Shown: positions 43,559 through 51,754 of the stretch, in pieces
Numbering within the stretch: the first letter of the stretch is position 1
Layout of the letters: every line of letters starts with the position of its first letter
Assembly: GCF_003402975.1 (NCBI RefSeq)
Contig: NZ_QURB01000008.1
Coordinates: forward strand, 1 to 64,000
Length of the DNA stretch: 64,000 bases
Direction: 5' to 3'
Origin: Brumimicrobium aurantiacum
GTDB taxonomy: Bacteria > Bacteroidota > Bacteroidia > Flavobacteriales_D > Crocinitomicaceae
Program-made: the position numbers and the translations under genes
Notes under the pieces: model-generated
What the model was told of the DNA's origin: nothing
What the model saw: the letters and a program-made list of their open reading frames with translations, nothing else
Database searches by the model: none

Positions 43559-43984
43559 TTATTTTTCTTTAACCTCTTCGGTTTCCGCTTCTTTTTCTTC
43601 TTCAAGCGTAATTAAACCTGCTTTGTGAAGAATGTTGTACCATTGAAATAACTTCTTAATGTCTGAAGGATAAACACGATCTTGATCGTAGTTTGGTAAG
43701 ATCTCTTCAAGGTATGAAGTTAATTTGTTTAAGCTGTCTTTATGAGAAGGTCCTGCACCACAGTCTTCTTTTTTCGCCAAACTGATGTAGACTTCTTTTA
43801 AAGGAACATCTTCCTCATAAGTATATATACTAATATCTTCTAATGCAGAAATGCGGTCAGTTGAATAGGCTGGGATACGTTTGTTATCGATAAGTGACTC
43901 AACTATGATGTTGTTTTTTGATTGAGCGACTACTTTAAATAATCCAGGTTTTCCTGAAATCGAAATTACTCCTGATAAATCCAT
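43559..43984 (-). CDS. DUF5606 protein
   Basis: 141 residues, cytoplasmic. It begins MDLSGVISISGKPGLFKVV, the conserved DUF5606 opening with an SH3-like beta-barrel (about 1-70), then a helical segment (KDSLNKLTSYLEEILPNYD, DIKKLFQWYNIL) and an acidic tail rich in Glu/Lys. The family is widespread in Bacteroidota and its role is unknown. A TATTTTTG -7 motif at 44010-44017 (minus) lies 25 bp upstream and a hairpin terminator directly follows. Confidence 0.85.
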   Translation of the reverse strand: MDLSGVISISGKPGLFKVVAQSKNNIIVESLIDNKRIPAYSTDRISALEDISIYTYEEDVPLKEVYISLAKKEDCGAGPSHKDSLNKLTSYLEEILPNYDQDRVYPSDIKKLFQWYNILHKAGLITLEEEKEAETEEVKEK

Positions 43985-44009
43985 ATAATGTGTTGTTTTT
44001 TAAGAATGT

Positions 44010-44017
44010 CAAAAATA
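44010..44017 (-). promoter_or_regulatory. -7 element of the DUF5606 gene
   Basis: TATTTTTG on the minus strand, 25 bp before the start codon. Confidence 0.55.
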
Positions 44018-44043
44018 GAAAGAATCTGCTAAACTATACTGCA

Positions 44044-46590
44044 CTATTCTTTAAAAAATGGTAAGACTTTAATTCCGTGACTGGTTTCTATTTTAATAAA
44101 GTATGCTCCAGCCGATAAATCAGATGTTTTTACTTGTGTTTTTTCAGAATTTGTTTTCTGATTTCGTAAAACTTGACCTGCTGTAGATGTAATTTCATAT
44201 CGCTGAATTGTAGCACCTTCTGATTCAATATAAAATAAACTACGAGAAGGATTTGGATAAAGATTTATCGCTAAGTCTTTTTCATCAACAGTAGATAAAG
44301 TCCAGTGATAGGCATTTGAAAAACTTTTACAATTATCTGCTCCTTGAATGGCTACACTATAAAAACCAATGTTCTGTGGAGTGTAAGTTTGCTGTGTGGC
44401 TCCATTGATTGGACTATCGTTAAGATACCATTGATAGTTTGGAGCGTTACTCGAAACTAATGTGTTTCCTAAAGCTTGAATTACTGGATTGTCAAGAGGA
44501 CTTCCTTGCACAATTATAAGTGTATCTGAATAAATTTTACAGCCTTGTACATCACGCCCAAAAACTGAAATAGTGTCTGGTTGAGAGACAATAATATCTG
44601 TCGATAATGCGCCGGTTGACCATTCATATTCTGTTAAACTCGTATTGGTGGTTAAGGTGATAGGCATTTGACAAATAGCAGTATCTCCAAGTATTGAAAG
44701 GTTTCCATTTCTACTCACCAATAAATCAAAAGCATTAACTTTTCCATGTCCAAATCTGTTGTTGGGTGTGGTGCCTGTGAAATTGTCACTTTCTGCAGAA
44801 TTGAATAGGTCATTTTTAAATTCGTTAAACGAACTATTAGGACATCTTTCTAAATACAATGCAGCAATTCCAGCAACAACTGGTGAAGCCATCGAGGTTC
44901 CTCCGTTTCTTAAGTGGTAACCTCCAATGCTAAGTTGACTGTCATAGTTTGAATTTCCAACCATAAATAGTGGAGCACTCCCAAATGTAACGTCTCCTGA
45001 TGCGCTAATGTCTGGTTTTGTGACTCCTGCTCTTGATGGTCCTCTGCTTGAAGATGCAGCGATATCACCTTTAGCTGTTGCAGGTCCAGATGGATAATAT
45101 TGTGTACCTGCATGAGTAATATGACCTTCTCTTCCTCTAAGGTTGGCAACTGATATGATGTCTGGAGAACAGTTCCATGACGAAACAATACTCTGTTGAT
45201 TATCTGGCATTACATAGTTAACGATTGGAGGGTATACAGCTGGAGTAGGTGGGTTATCAACAATTTTACTCAAACCTATCCATTGACCACTCCACAAATC
45301 ATACTTTCCATTACCTGTTGTACTAAATCTCATCCTGTAATCAGTGGAGTCAATTTTTGAAAATAAACCTTGTAAATGATAATTTCCATTGACATATTCT
45401 GTATATATCTCGAGTGTGGCGATTCTTTCTCCATTTGCATTAAATAAGGTGTCATATATTGGGGTTCCAACATTGAGTTGCGCAAAACGAAAAGCTGTTT
45501 GAGCCACATTTGCATAGGAAGGTCCAGGTTGATTCGCGCCGAAAGAATAGTAGAATTGCGCATCGTTTACATCTGACCATAAATCAAAAAACGCGGTGTT
45601 ATTCCCTAAAGATCCATTAGGATTGTTTTCAAACCATATGAAGTTGGTGTCTGTAACATTCATCGTTTGTTGGGCGTGATAATCCTCTGTATTTCCAGAA
45701 TTTCCCGCTGCTGCAATAATGATTCTTCCATTTTTTTCATTGACTAAAGTATTCATTAATTCTGCTGCTGGATCAGTTCCATCATGACTTCCTAAATAAC
45801 TTCCCACACTTAAGTTGATAACTGCAGGTTTGTTTAAACTATCTGCTACACTAAAAATAAAGTCACATGCATCTGCAACAGTTAATGTCCAATTCGCCAA
45901 GTTAAAATTTGTTTCTACAAATACGATTTGAGCCTCGGGCGCCATTCCTTTATTTTTTCCATTGGCCAAGCCATTTCCTGTGCAAATTCCAGTTACTGAA
46001 CTTCCATGACCAACTGATTCCTCGTTACTTGTAATGGTCCCGTTTTGAATTTCGTTGGCATACCATATTTGACCATAATTATAAGGCATCGGAGATTGTG
46101 TGGGATTGGTGATTGAGTGATCCCAATATCGAATAACACGTTTGTTTCCAAATTGATCAATAAAATCTGGGTGATTATGATCGAGTCCAGCATCTACAAC
46201 GCCAATGATTACGTCTTTTCCTGTATAGGCATCAACCAATGGAAAGTCGCCATTGTGCACAGGGTTAACTTTGTGTGTTACACGTACAGAGTCGTCTAGT
46301 AGGCTTGGTGGTGCATATTCAAAATAGAAATCAGATAGTTTTTTTTCTTTAAGGTTTTGAGCAATCCATGCCGGAGATGCCGTAATGTATAACCAGTTTT
46401 TTGTTTGGCGTTTGATGAGAATATCTTCGTTGTTTAAAAATCTGATATTCTGTTCGTTATTTTGAATCGTTAAAGGGATTTTTACCTCAGGATTTGTTTT
46501 CAAAGTTTCATTAAATCCTAGTTTTTGGGCATGAGAAAAACATGTCGAAAAAAGGAGGGAAAACACAATTATCAATTTTTGGAATACCAT
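44044..46590 (-). CDS. secreted subtilisin-family (S8) protease with T9SS signal
   Basis: 848 residues: signal peptide ending FSHAQ, a propeptide-like region (25-110), the S8 catalytic domain with Asp133 (GVVDAGLDHNHPDF), His195 (GHGSSVTG) and Ser near 564 (NGGTSMASPVVAG), an Ig-like region (about 640-760) and a T9SS type A sorting domain (about 770-848, LYPNPSRSL). An insert of about 200 residues between His and Ser, containing a jelly-roll-like part, matches the Bacteroidota surface subtilases. It should act outside the cell in protein degradation or processing. Divergent from the next S8 gene, sharing 118 bp of upstream DNA. Confidence 0.93.
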   Translation of the reverse strand: MVFQKLIIVFSLLFSTCFSHAQKLGFNETLKTNPEVKIPLTIQNNEQNIRFLNNEDILIKRQTKNWLYITASPAWIAQNLKEKKLSDFYFEYAPPSLLDDSVRVTHKVNPVHNGDFPLVDAYTGKDVIIGVVDAGLDHNHPDFIDQFGNKRVIRYWDHSITNPTQSPMPYNYGQIWYANEIQNGTITSNEESVGHGSSVTGICTGNGLANGKNKGMAPEAQIVFVETNFNLANWTLTVADACDFIFSVADSLNKPAVINLSVGSYLGSHDGTDPAAELMNTLVNEKNGRIIIAAAGNSGNTEDYHAQQTMNVTDTNFIWFENNPNGSLGNNTAFFDLWSDVNDAQFYYSFGANQPGPSYANVAQTAFRFAQLNVGTPIYDTLFNANGERIATLEIYTEYVNGNYHLQGLFSKIDSTDYRMRFSTTGNGKYDLWSGQWIGLSKIVDNPPTPAVYPPIVNYVMPDNQQSIVSSWNCSPDIISVANLRGREGHITHAGTQYYPSGPATAKGDIAASSSRGPSRAGVTKPDISASGDVTFGSAPLFMVGNSNYDSQLSIGGYHLRNGGTSMASPVVAGIAALYLERCPNSSFNEFKNDLFNSAESDNFTGTTPNNRFGHGKVNAFDLLVSRNGNLSILGDTAICQMPITLTTNTSLTEYEWSTGALSTDIIVSQPDTISVFGRDVQGCKIYSDTLIIVQGSPLDNPVIQALGNTLVSSNAPNYQWYLNDSPINGATQQTYTPQNIGFYSVAIQGADNCKSFSNAYHWTLSTVDEKDLAINLYPNPSRSLFYIESEGATIQRYEITSTAGQVLRNQKTNSEKTQVKTSDLSAGAYFIKIETSHGIKVLPFFKE

Positions 46591-46708
46591 TTGTTTACCT
46601 ATTTAACCTATTAATGGACGAAAATCGTCATACAAACAATAAATATCGTAAAATTGTGGAATAATTTCAACTTTTGCGTTAATTTCAACGTGTAAAATTA
46701 AATTGAAT

Positions 46709-48295
46709 ATGAGAAAAATATTTTTAAGGATTATGCTTCCTGCTCTTATTGGAGCTTATTTCTCTACAGCTTCGGCACAAGTAGATAAAAAAGTATTGAA
46801 CTGGTACAACTCTAGTAAAACTGGAATGTCAACAGATAAGGCTTATAAGAAGCTAAAAAAGATTACACCAGATACTGTTGTTGTTGCAATTATCGATTCT
46901 GGAATTGATATTGAGCATGAAGATTTACAAGGTAAAATTTGGGTGAACAAAGATGAGATTCCTGGAAATGGAATTGATGATGATAACAATGGTTACATCG
47001 ATGATGTAAACGGATGGAACTTTCTTGGAAATAAAGAGGGTGAAAACATCAACACAGCGCGTTTAAATGTGACTAGAATTTATGCTGAATTAAAGCCAAG
47101 ATTTGAAGGTGTTGATTCTGCAGATGTTAAAGCTGAAGATTCTGAGGATTACGCACTTTATTTAGAAACTAAAGGTGAGGTAGAAAAAAACAGGGAAAGA
47201 TATAAAGCGATTATTGAACAAACAACTCAGTTCAAAGATCAAATGCTTCCAAATCTACCTGATATGATCAAAAATATGATGGACGTTGAAGAATACGACG
47301 AGAAATCATTGAAAAAGTGGAAGGCTGAAGGTCCTCAACAAGAACAAATGAAGCAAATAGGTTTGTCTTTATTGTCAGGAGAATTAAACGAAGAAGTGCT
47401 AGAAGAACAAATTGAGCAACTTCAAGGTATGATTGATGGACACTATAATCCAGATTTAAACGAAAGAGCATTAATTGGTGATGATATTTATGATATCACA
47501 GATACTGATTATGGAAACAACGATGTTGAAGGTCCTGATGCTTTACACGGAACTCACGTAGGTGGTATTGTTGCTGCGACGAGAGGAAATGATTTAGGAG
47601 GTGACGGTGTTGCTGACAATGTTTTATTAATGTCTTTAAGAGCTGTTCCAGATGGAGATGAGTTTGATAAAGATATCGCTTTGGCAATTCGTTATGCAGT
47701 TGACAATGGTGCAAAAGTGATCAATGGATCTTTTGGTAAATCTTATTCAAGTTTGCCAAAGGCAGTTTATGATGCTATTATCTATGCACAAGAAAACGAT
47801 GTGTTATTTGTTCATGCTGCAGGGAATTCAGCTGAAGATTTAGCTATCTATAGTAACTTCCCAGCAGTAAAATATGATTTTCAAGAGTTGCCATTTACGC
47901 ATTTATTGACAATTGGTGCTTCTACAAGAAATCATGAAGAAAAATTAGCTGCTGGATTCTCTAATTATGGAAAGGATCAGGTTGATATTTTCGCGCCTGG
48001 TTATGAAATTTACAATACTTTCCCTGATAACGAATACGAAGCAATCAACGGAACGTCTATGGCTTCTCCAATGGTAGCTGGTGTTGCTGCGTTATTGAAA
48101 GGATACTTCCCAAGCTTATCAATGGAAGAAGTAAGACAAATCATTCTTGATTCGGGAGATTACTTTGGTGATACTTACCAATATGTTCCTGGTACAAAAG
48201 AGTTAGTGAAGTTTGATAACCTTTCTAGATATGGTAAAGTTGTGAATGTAAAAGCAGCTGTATTGTTAGCAAAAGAAAGAACAGAATCAAAATAA
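46709..48295 (+). CDS. S8 subtilase with long insert between Asp and His, no T9SS domain
   Basis: 528 residues from the ATG at 46709 (signal peptide ending STASAQ; the ORF start at 46703 is TTG). Triad: Asp63 (IIDSGIDIEHEDL), His283 (LHGTHVGG), Ser450 (NGTSMASPMVAG). The Asp-His distance of 220 residues is far above the usual 30-40; the insert (about 105-250) is highly charged, predicted helical (EEVLEEQIEQLQGM) and preceded by a Ca-binding-like DDDNNGYIDD. No sorting domain at the end, so it probably stays in the periplasm, in contrast to its divergent T9SS-sorted neighbour. A terminator follows at 48394. Confidence 0.92.
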   Translation: MRKIFLRIMLPALIGAYFSTASAQVDKKVLNWYNSSKTGMSTDKAYKKLKKITPDTVVVAIIDSGIDIEHEDLQGKIWVNKDEIPGNGIDDDNNGYIDDVNGWNFLGNKEGENINTARLNVTRIYAELKPRFEGVDSADVKAEDSEDYALYLETKGEVEKNRERYKAIIEQTTQFKDQMLPNLPDMIKNMMDVEEYDEKSLKKWKAEGPQQEQMKQIGLSLLSGELNEEVLEEQIEQLQGMIDGHYNPDLNERALIGDDIYDITDTDYGNNDVEGPDALHGTHVGGIVAATRGNDLGGDGVADNVLLMSLRAVPDGDEFDKDIALAIRYAVDNGAKVINGSFGKSYSSLPKAVYDAIIYAQENDVLFVHAAGNSAEDLAIYSNFPAVKYDFQELPFTHLLTIGASTRNHEEKLAAGFSNYGKDQVDIFAPGYEIYNTFPDNEYEAINGTSMASPMVAGVAALLKGYFPSLSMEEVRQIILDSGDYFGDTYQYVPGTKELVKFDNLSRYGKVVNVKAAVLLAKERTESK

Positions 48296-48393
48296 AATTT
48301 GACAATTGACCTGTTAAACCTAAAAGAAGAGATTATCTCTTTTAAATAATTTGGTTAATTAATGGGTTTTTAGTTACTTTAAATATTGAATAG

Positions 48394-48420
48394 AAGGGTG
48401 TTCTTAGAGCACCCTTTTTT
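48394..48420 (+). terminator. rho-independent terminator after the S8 gene
   Basis: AAGGGTG (48394-48400) and CACCCTT (48410-48416) with a T-run. It ends just 11 bp before the next start codon. Confidence 0.8.
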
Positions 48421-48434
48421 ACTTTTATATTATG

Positions 48435-49511
48435 ATGAAAAAAATTAGTTTTTTACTCCTTATCCTTACTTCATTTCAAATGAAGGCACAAGAAGTTTTT
48501 CCTTTTTTGAACAACCTTAATTATTTCAAAAGTTTTCATGAAGGAACTGTAACTCAACTCGACTTCTTACCACCAAATGACATGAAATATTCTGAAAAGC
48601 TCATTGCTTACATCGATAATAAAAATGATTTGATGGTCTTTGATGGAGAGGAAACAGAAAAATTAACTGGTTTAGCAAATGGTTACCAGATTGGAATTAA
48701 TATTGTTGCTTGGAATACAGGGCCAGTCTTAAATGTTTGGGAAGATGGAGTTAAACAAACGCTTTCTCGTTTTTCATCTAATTATGTTGTTTCTGATAGT
48801 TTAGTCGTGTTCAATGACACTAGAGATAATGCCGTTCGAGTTTATTATCGTGGTGAAATCCATGACTTATACTACAGTGTTTCTAGTCTCTCTTTTCCTC
48901 AATATATAGGAAGTAATTCTCTTGCTTTTATGGGAAATGGAAATGTGCATTATGCATTTATTCAAGGAAAAAAGTTAGAAATAGGAGTACTAAATGATCC
49001 TGTTCAATATGCAGCCGGTTCAAATCTAATTGTATTTAACGACCCTTTTCATCAGTCTTTTGCAGTTGCATTTAAAGACGAAGTTGTTGATGTTGAACCA
49101 ATGACAGTAGAAGATTATCAAGCAGGTTATGATATGTTCGTTTACAGAGATAGAAACAACAATTTAAAGGCATACATTGATCAAGAACTGGTTACTTTGA
49201 GTTCATATCCAGATTTTTATAAGGTATTTAGAGATATGGTGGTGTGGAGTGAGAATGGAGTACTTTATACTTATAATAAGGGTCAGCGCTATGAAATCGC
49301 AAATTATGTTCCTGAAGAATACAAAATACGTAATGGAATTGTCGCTTTTCGTAATTTAAATGGAGGTGTCTCTGTTTTTCACAATAATAAAGTAGAAATC
49401 ATTAGCAATCTTTCTGGTGCTGCATTTGAAGTCAATGGAAATACTGTAAAAGTTCAAGTGAATAAAGGGAACTTCATCTTCTTTAAGAACGGCTATAAAT
49501 ATCAAGAATAA
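48435..49511 (+). CDS. unrecognised secreted repeat protein, candidate beta-propeller
   Basis: 358 residues (an ATG at 48432 would add one). Signal peptide MKKISFLLLILTSFQMKAQ, no T9SS domain, no lipobox. Nine hydrophobic-aromatic anchors recur at steps of 33-40 residues: LIAY 57, IVAW 91, LVVF 124, LAFM 164, LIVF 199, MFVY 235, MVVW 269, IVAF 303, VKVQ 339 (numbering from 48432). Each is followed by an Asn/Asp/Gly turn, then a second strand (LMVF, NVW, VYY, YAF, VAF, KAY, YTY, SVF) and a third after a Gly/Lys/Glu turn. This is the rhythm of a seven- or eight-bladed propeller, but the repeats match no family I know. It sits between a terminator and marC. Function unknown. Confidence 0.7.
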   Translation: MKKISFLLLILTSFQMKAQEVFPFLNNLNYFKSFHEGTVTQLDFLPPNDMKYSEKLIAYIDNKNDLMVFDGEETEKLTGLANGYQIGINIVAWNTGPVLNVWEDGVKQTLSRFSSNYVVSDSLVVFNDTRDNAVRVYYRGEIHDLYYSVSSLSFPQYIGSNSLAFMGNGNVHYAFIQGKKLEIGVLNDPVQYAAGSNLIVFNDPFHQSFAVAFKDEVVDVEPMTVEDYQAGYDMFVYRDRNNNLKAYIDQELVTLSSYPDFYKVFRDMVVWSENGVLYTYNKGQRYEIANYVPEEYKIRNGIVAFRNLNGGVSVFHNNKVEIISNLSGAAFEVNGNTVKVQVNKGNFIFFKNGYKYQE

Positions 49512-49576
49512 AAAAGCAAAGCTTAAAATTAATTTAATCTACTTCGCAAAAGTTAATTCCATTTTTGCAGAAAAAA

Positions 49577-50212
49577 ATGGAGCTATATCTTTATTCTTTT
49601 GCGGCGATGGTATCTATCGCAAATCCGCTTGGAACGTTGCCAATTTATGTTGGTTTAACCACTGATTACTCGAAAAGTGAACGCAGTAAAACAGCTTTTC
49701 TTACGAGTTTTAATGTCCTCACCATTTTTATTGTTTCCTTTTATATTGGAAGCTATCTTCTAGAGTTTTTTGGAATAAGTTTAAATTCTTTACGCATTGC
49801 AGGAGGTCTAATTATTGTCTCTTCCGGATTTGCATTGCTTACAGGGAGTTTCAATAAACACAAAGGAATGGACCGGGAAAGGGTGAAATCAGATATTGCT
49901 TCACGTGACAGTATTTCGCTAACGCCTTTGGCAATTCCCATGCTGGCTGGACCTGGTTCAATTTCATTATTGATTGGTTTACATGAAGAATATTCCGCTT
50001 GGGAAGATCATCTTATTATTTTATTGGCAACATTAACTGTATGTGTGGTGATATGGCTGATGTTAAAATCTTCAACATTCATTGTGAAATATTTAGGGGC
50101 GTCAGGAATTAATGCTGTCTCCAGAATCATTGGTTTTATTGTTATTGCCATCGGAATCGAATACATTAGCTCATCAGTCACTGATATCTTAATTGAAATT
50201 TCTAAACTTTAA
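49577..50212 (+). CDS. MarC-family membrane protein
   Basis: 211 residues from the ATG at 49577 (the upstream TTG at 49565 lies in a promoter-like CATTTTTG). Six membrane helices and the family motifs ANPLGTLPIYVGLT (about 16-29), SLRIAGGLIIVSSGFALL, PLAIPMLAGPGSIS and RIIGFIVIAIGIEYI. MarC proteins are inner-membrane proteins once linked to antibiotic resistance; their transport activity is unproven. No obvious operon partner. Confidence 0.92.
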   Translation: MELYLYSFAAMVSIANPLGTLPIYVGLTTDYSKSERSKTAFLTSFNVLTIFIVSFYIGSYLLEFFGISLNSLRIAGGLIIVSSGFALLTGSFNKHKGMDRERVKSDIASRDSISLTPLAIPMLAGPGSISLLIGLHEEYSAWEDHLIILLATLTVCVVIWLMLKSSTFIVKYLGASGINAVSRIIGFIVIAIGIEYISSSVTDILIEISKL

Positions 50213-50362
50213 TTCCACCAGACATTTATAGTTTTGCGTTAATACGACAAGCTTAGTTAAACAATTTTCTATCTTTAGGTGTATTATATTCTTCATGAGT
50301 ACTATGCTCATTTCGAAAAGTGAAGCATTTTTCATTGAATAGAGATTAATTGTAATAAATAT

Positions 50363-51703
50363 ATGCCTATGCAACACATTGTTATTATTGGGAATGGAAT
50401 TGCAGGAGTTACTGCTGCACGTCATATACGTAAAAAATCAGATAAAAACATTACAATTATTTCGTCAGAATCGAAGTACTTTTTTTCACGTACTGCTTTA
50501 ATGTATGTGTACATGGGACACATGCGATTTGAGGATATTCAGCCTTATGAAAATCACTTTTGGCAAAAAAACCGCATTGATTTAATAGAAGATTATGTTG
50601 AAAATGTTGATTTCGAATCTAAAACACTCAAATTAGCGCAAACACCACCAATTCATTATGATAAATTGATTTTAGCGACAGGATCCAAACCCAATAAGTT
50701 TGGCTGGAAAGGTCAAGACTATCATGGTGTGCAAGGACTTTACTCGAAAAAAGACCTAGATCTTATGGAGATGAATACCCGTGGTATCAAGGAGGCTGTG
50801 CTTGTTGGTGGTGGATTAATTGGCGTAGAGATGGCTGAAATGCTTTTGTCGAGAGGAATCGACGTGAAATTTCTGATTCGAGAGGCTACATTTTGGGGAA
50901 ACGCTTTACCGAAAGAAGATAGTCATTTTGTGACACAGCACCTAAGAAAACACCACGGATTAACATTGATGTTTGAGGAGGAGTTAGACGAAATTATTCC
51001 AGACGAAAGTAAACGCGCTAAAGCAATTAAAACAAAATCTGGAAAAACTATTCCTTGTCAATTTGTTGGATTGGCTGCAGGTGTTAGTCCAAACGTTGAC
51101 TTTTTAAAAAAATCTGCACTAGAGTTAGATCGTGGAATTTTAGTGGAACAAGACTTGTCAACCAATCAAAAAGACGTTTATGCCATTGGAGATTGTGCCC
51201 AGTTTAGGAAGACAATTAATGATCGTGGACCATTGGAACAAGTTTGGTATACAGGACGAATGATGGGAGAAACAGTAGCACAAACGATTTGTGGAAATCA
51301 TTTAGAATACAAACCTGGTCATTGGTTTAATTCGGCTAAATTTTTCGATCTAGAATATCAAACTTATGGTAGGGTTTGGGCTAAACCAAAAGAGCATGAA
51401 AGTAGATTTGTTTGGAAAAATGATGAAAAGGAAGTGCTATTACATTTTGTATTTGACAAAGAAACCAATGTTTTTATAGGCGTAAATACTTTTGGTTTGA
51501 GGCTACGCCATGAACTTTTTGACCAATGGTTGAATGAAAAAAGGTCGATTCAATATGTGCTTCAGAATTTAAAATCAGCCAATTTCGATCCAGAGTTTTA
51601 TACTTCTTTCGAAAAGGAAATCGTTGAAGCTTTTAATCAAGAGTTTGACGATTCGATTGAAGTTTCATCCAAAAAATGGTGGAGAAAATTACTCAATCAA
51701 TAA
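50363..51703 (+). CDS. NAD(P)/FAD-dependent oxidoreductase (nitrite/rubredoxin reductase-like)
   Basis: 446 residues (a second ATG at 50369 is possible). FAD site GNGIAGVTAARHI at the N-terminus, ATG motif LILATGSKPNK, the NAD(P)-binding AVLVGGGLIGVEMAEML (about 145-160) and the second FAD motif VYAIGDCAQ. The C-terminal part (about 330-446) resembles the small domain of NirB/rubredoxin-type reductases. It should move electrons from NAD(P)H to an unidentified carrier. A membrane iron-sulfur protein is encoded 51 bp downstream on the same strand, so I infer a two-component electron-transfer unit at the inner membrane. Confidence 0.85.
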   Translation: MPMQHIVIIGNGIAGVTAARHIRKKSDKNITIISSESKYFFSRTALMYVYMGHMRFEDIQPYENHFWQKNRIDLIEDYVENVDFESKTLKLAQTPPIHYDKLILATGSKPNKFGWKGQDYHGVQGLYSKKDLDLMEMNTRGIKEAVLVGGGLIGVEMAEMLLSRGIDVKFLIREATFWGNALPKEDSHFVTQHLRKHHGLTLMFEEELDEIIPDESKRAKAIKTKSGKTIPCQFVGLAAGVSPNVDFLKKSALELDRGILVEQDLSTNQKDVYAIGDCAQFRKTINDRGPLEQVWYTGRMMGETVAQTICGNHLEYKPGHWFNSAKFFDLEYQTYGRVWAKPKEHESRFVWKNDEKEVLLHFVFDKETNVFIGVNTFGLRLRHELFDQWLNEKRSIQYVLQNLKSANFDPEFYTSFEKEIVEAFNQEFDDSIEVSSKKWWRKLLNQ

Positions 51704-51754
51704 TGATTTTTAGCAGATTAACAATGCATTTTACTGACATCAAAGATTAGAATT

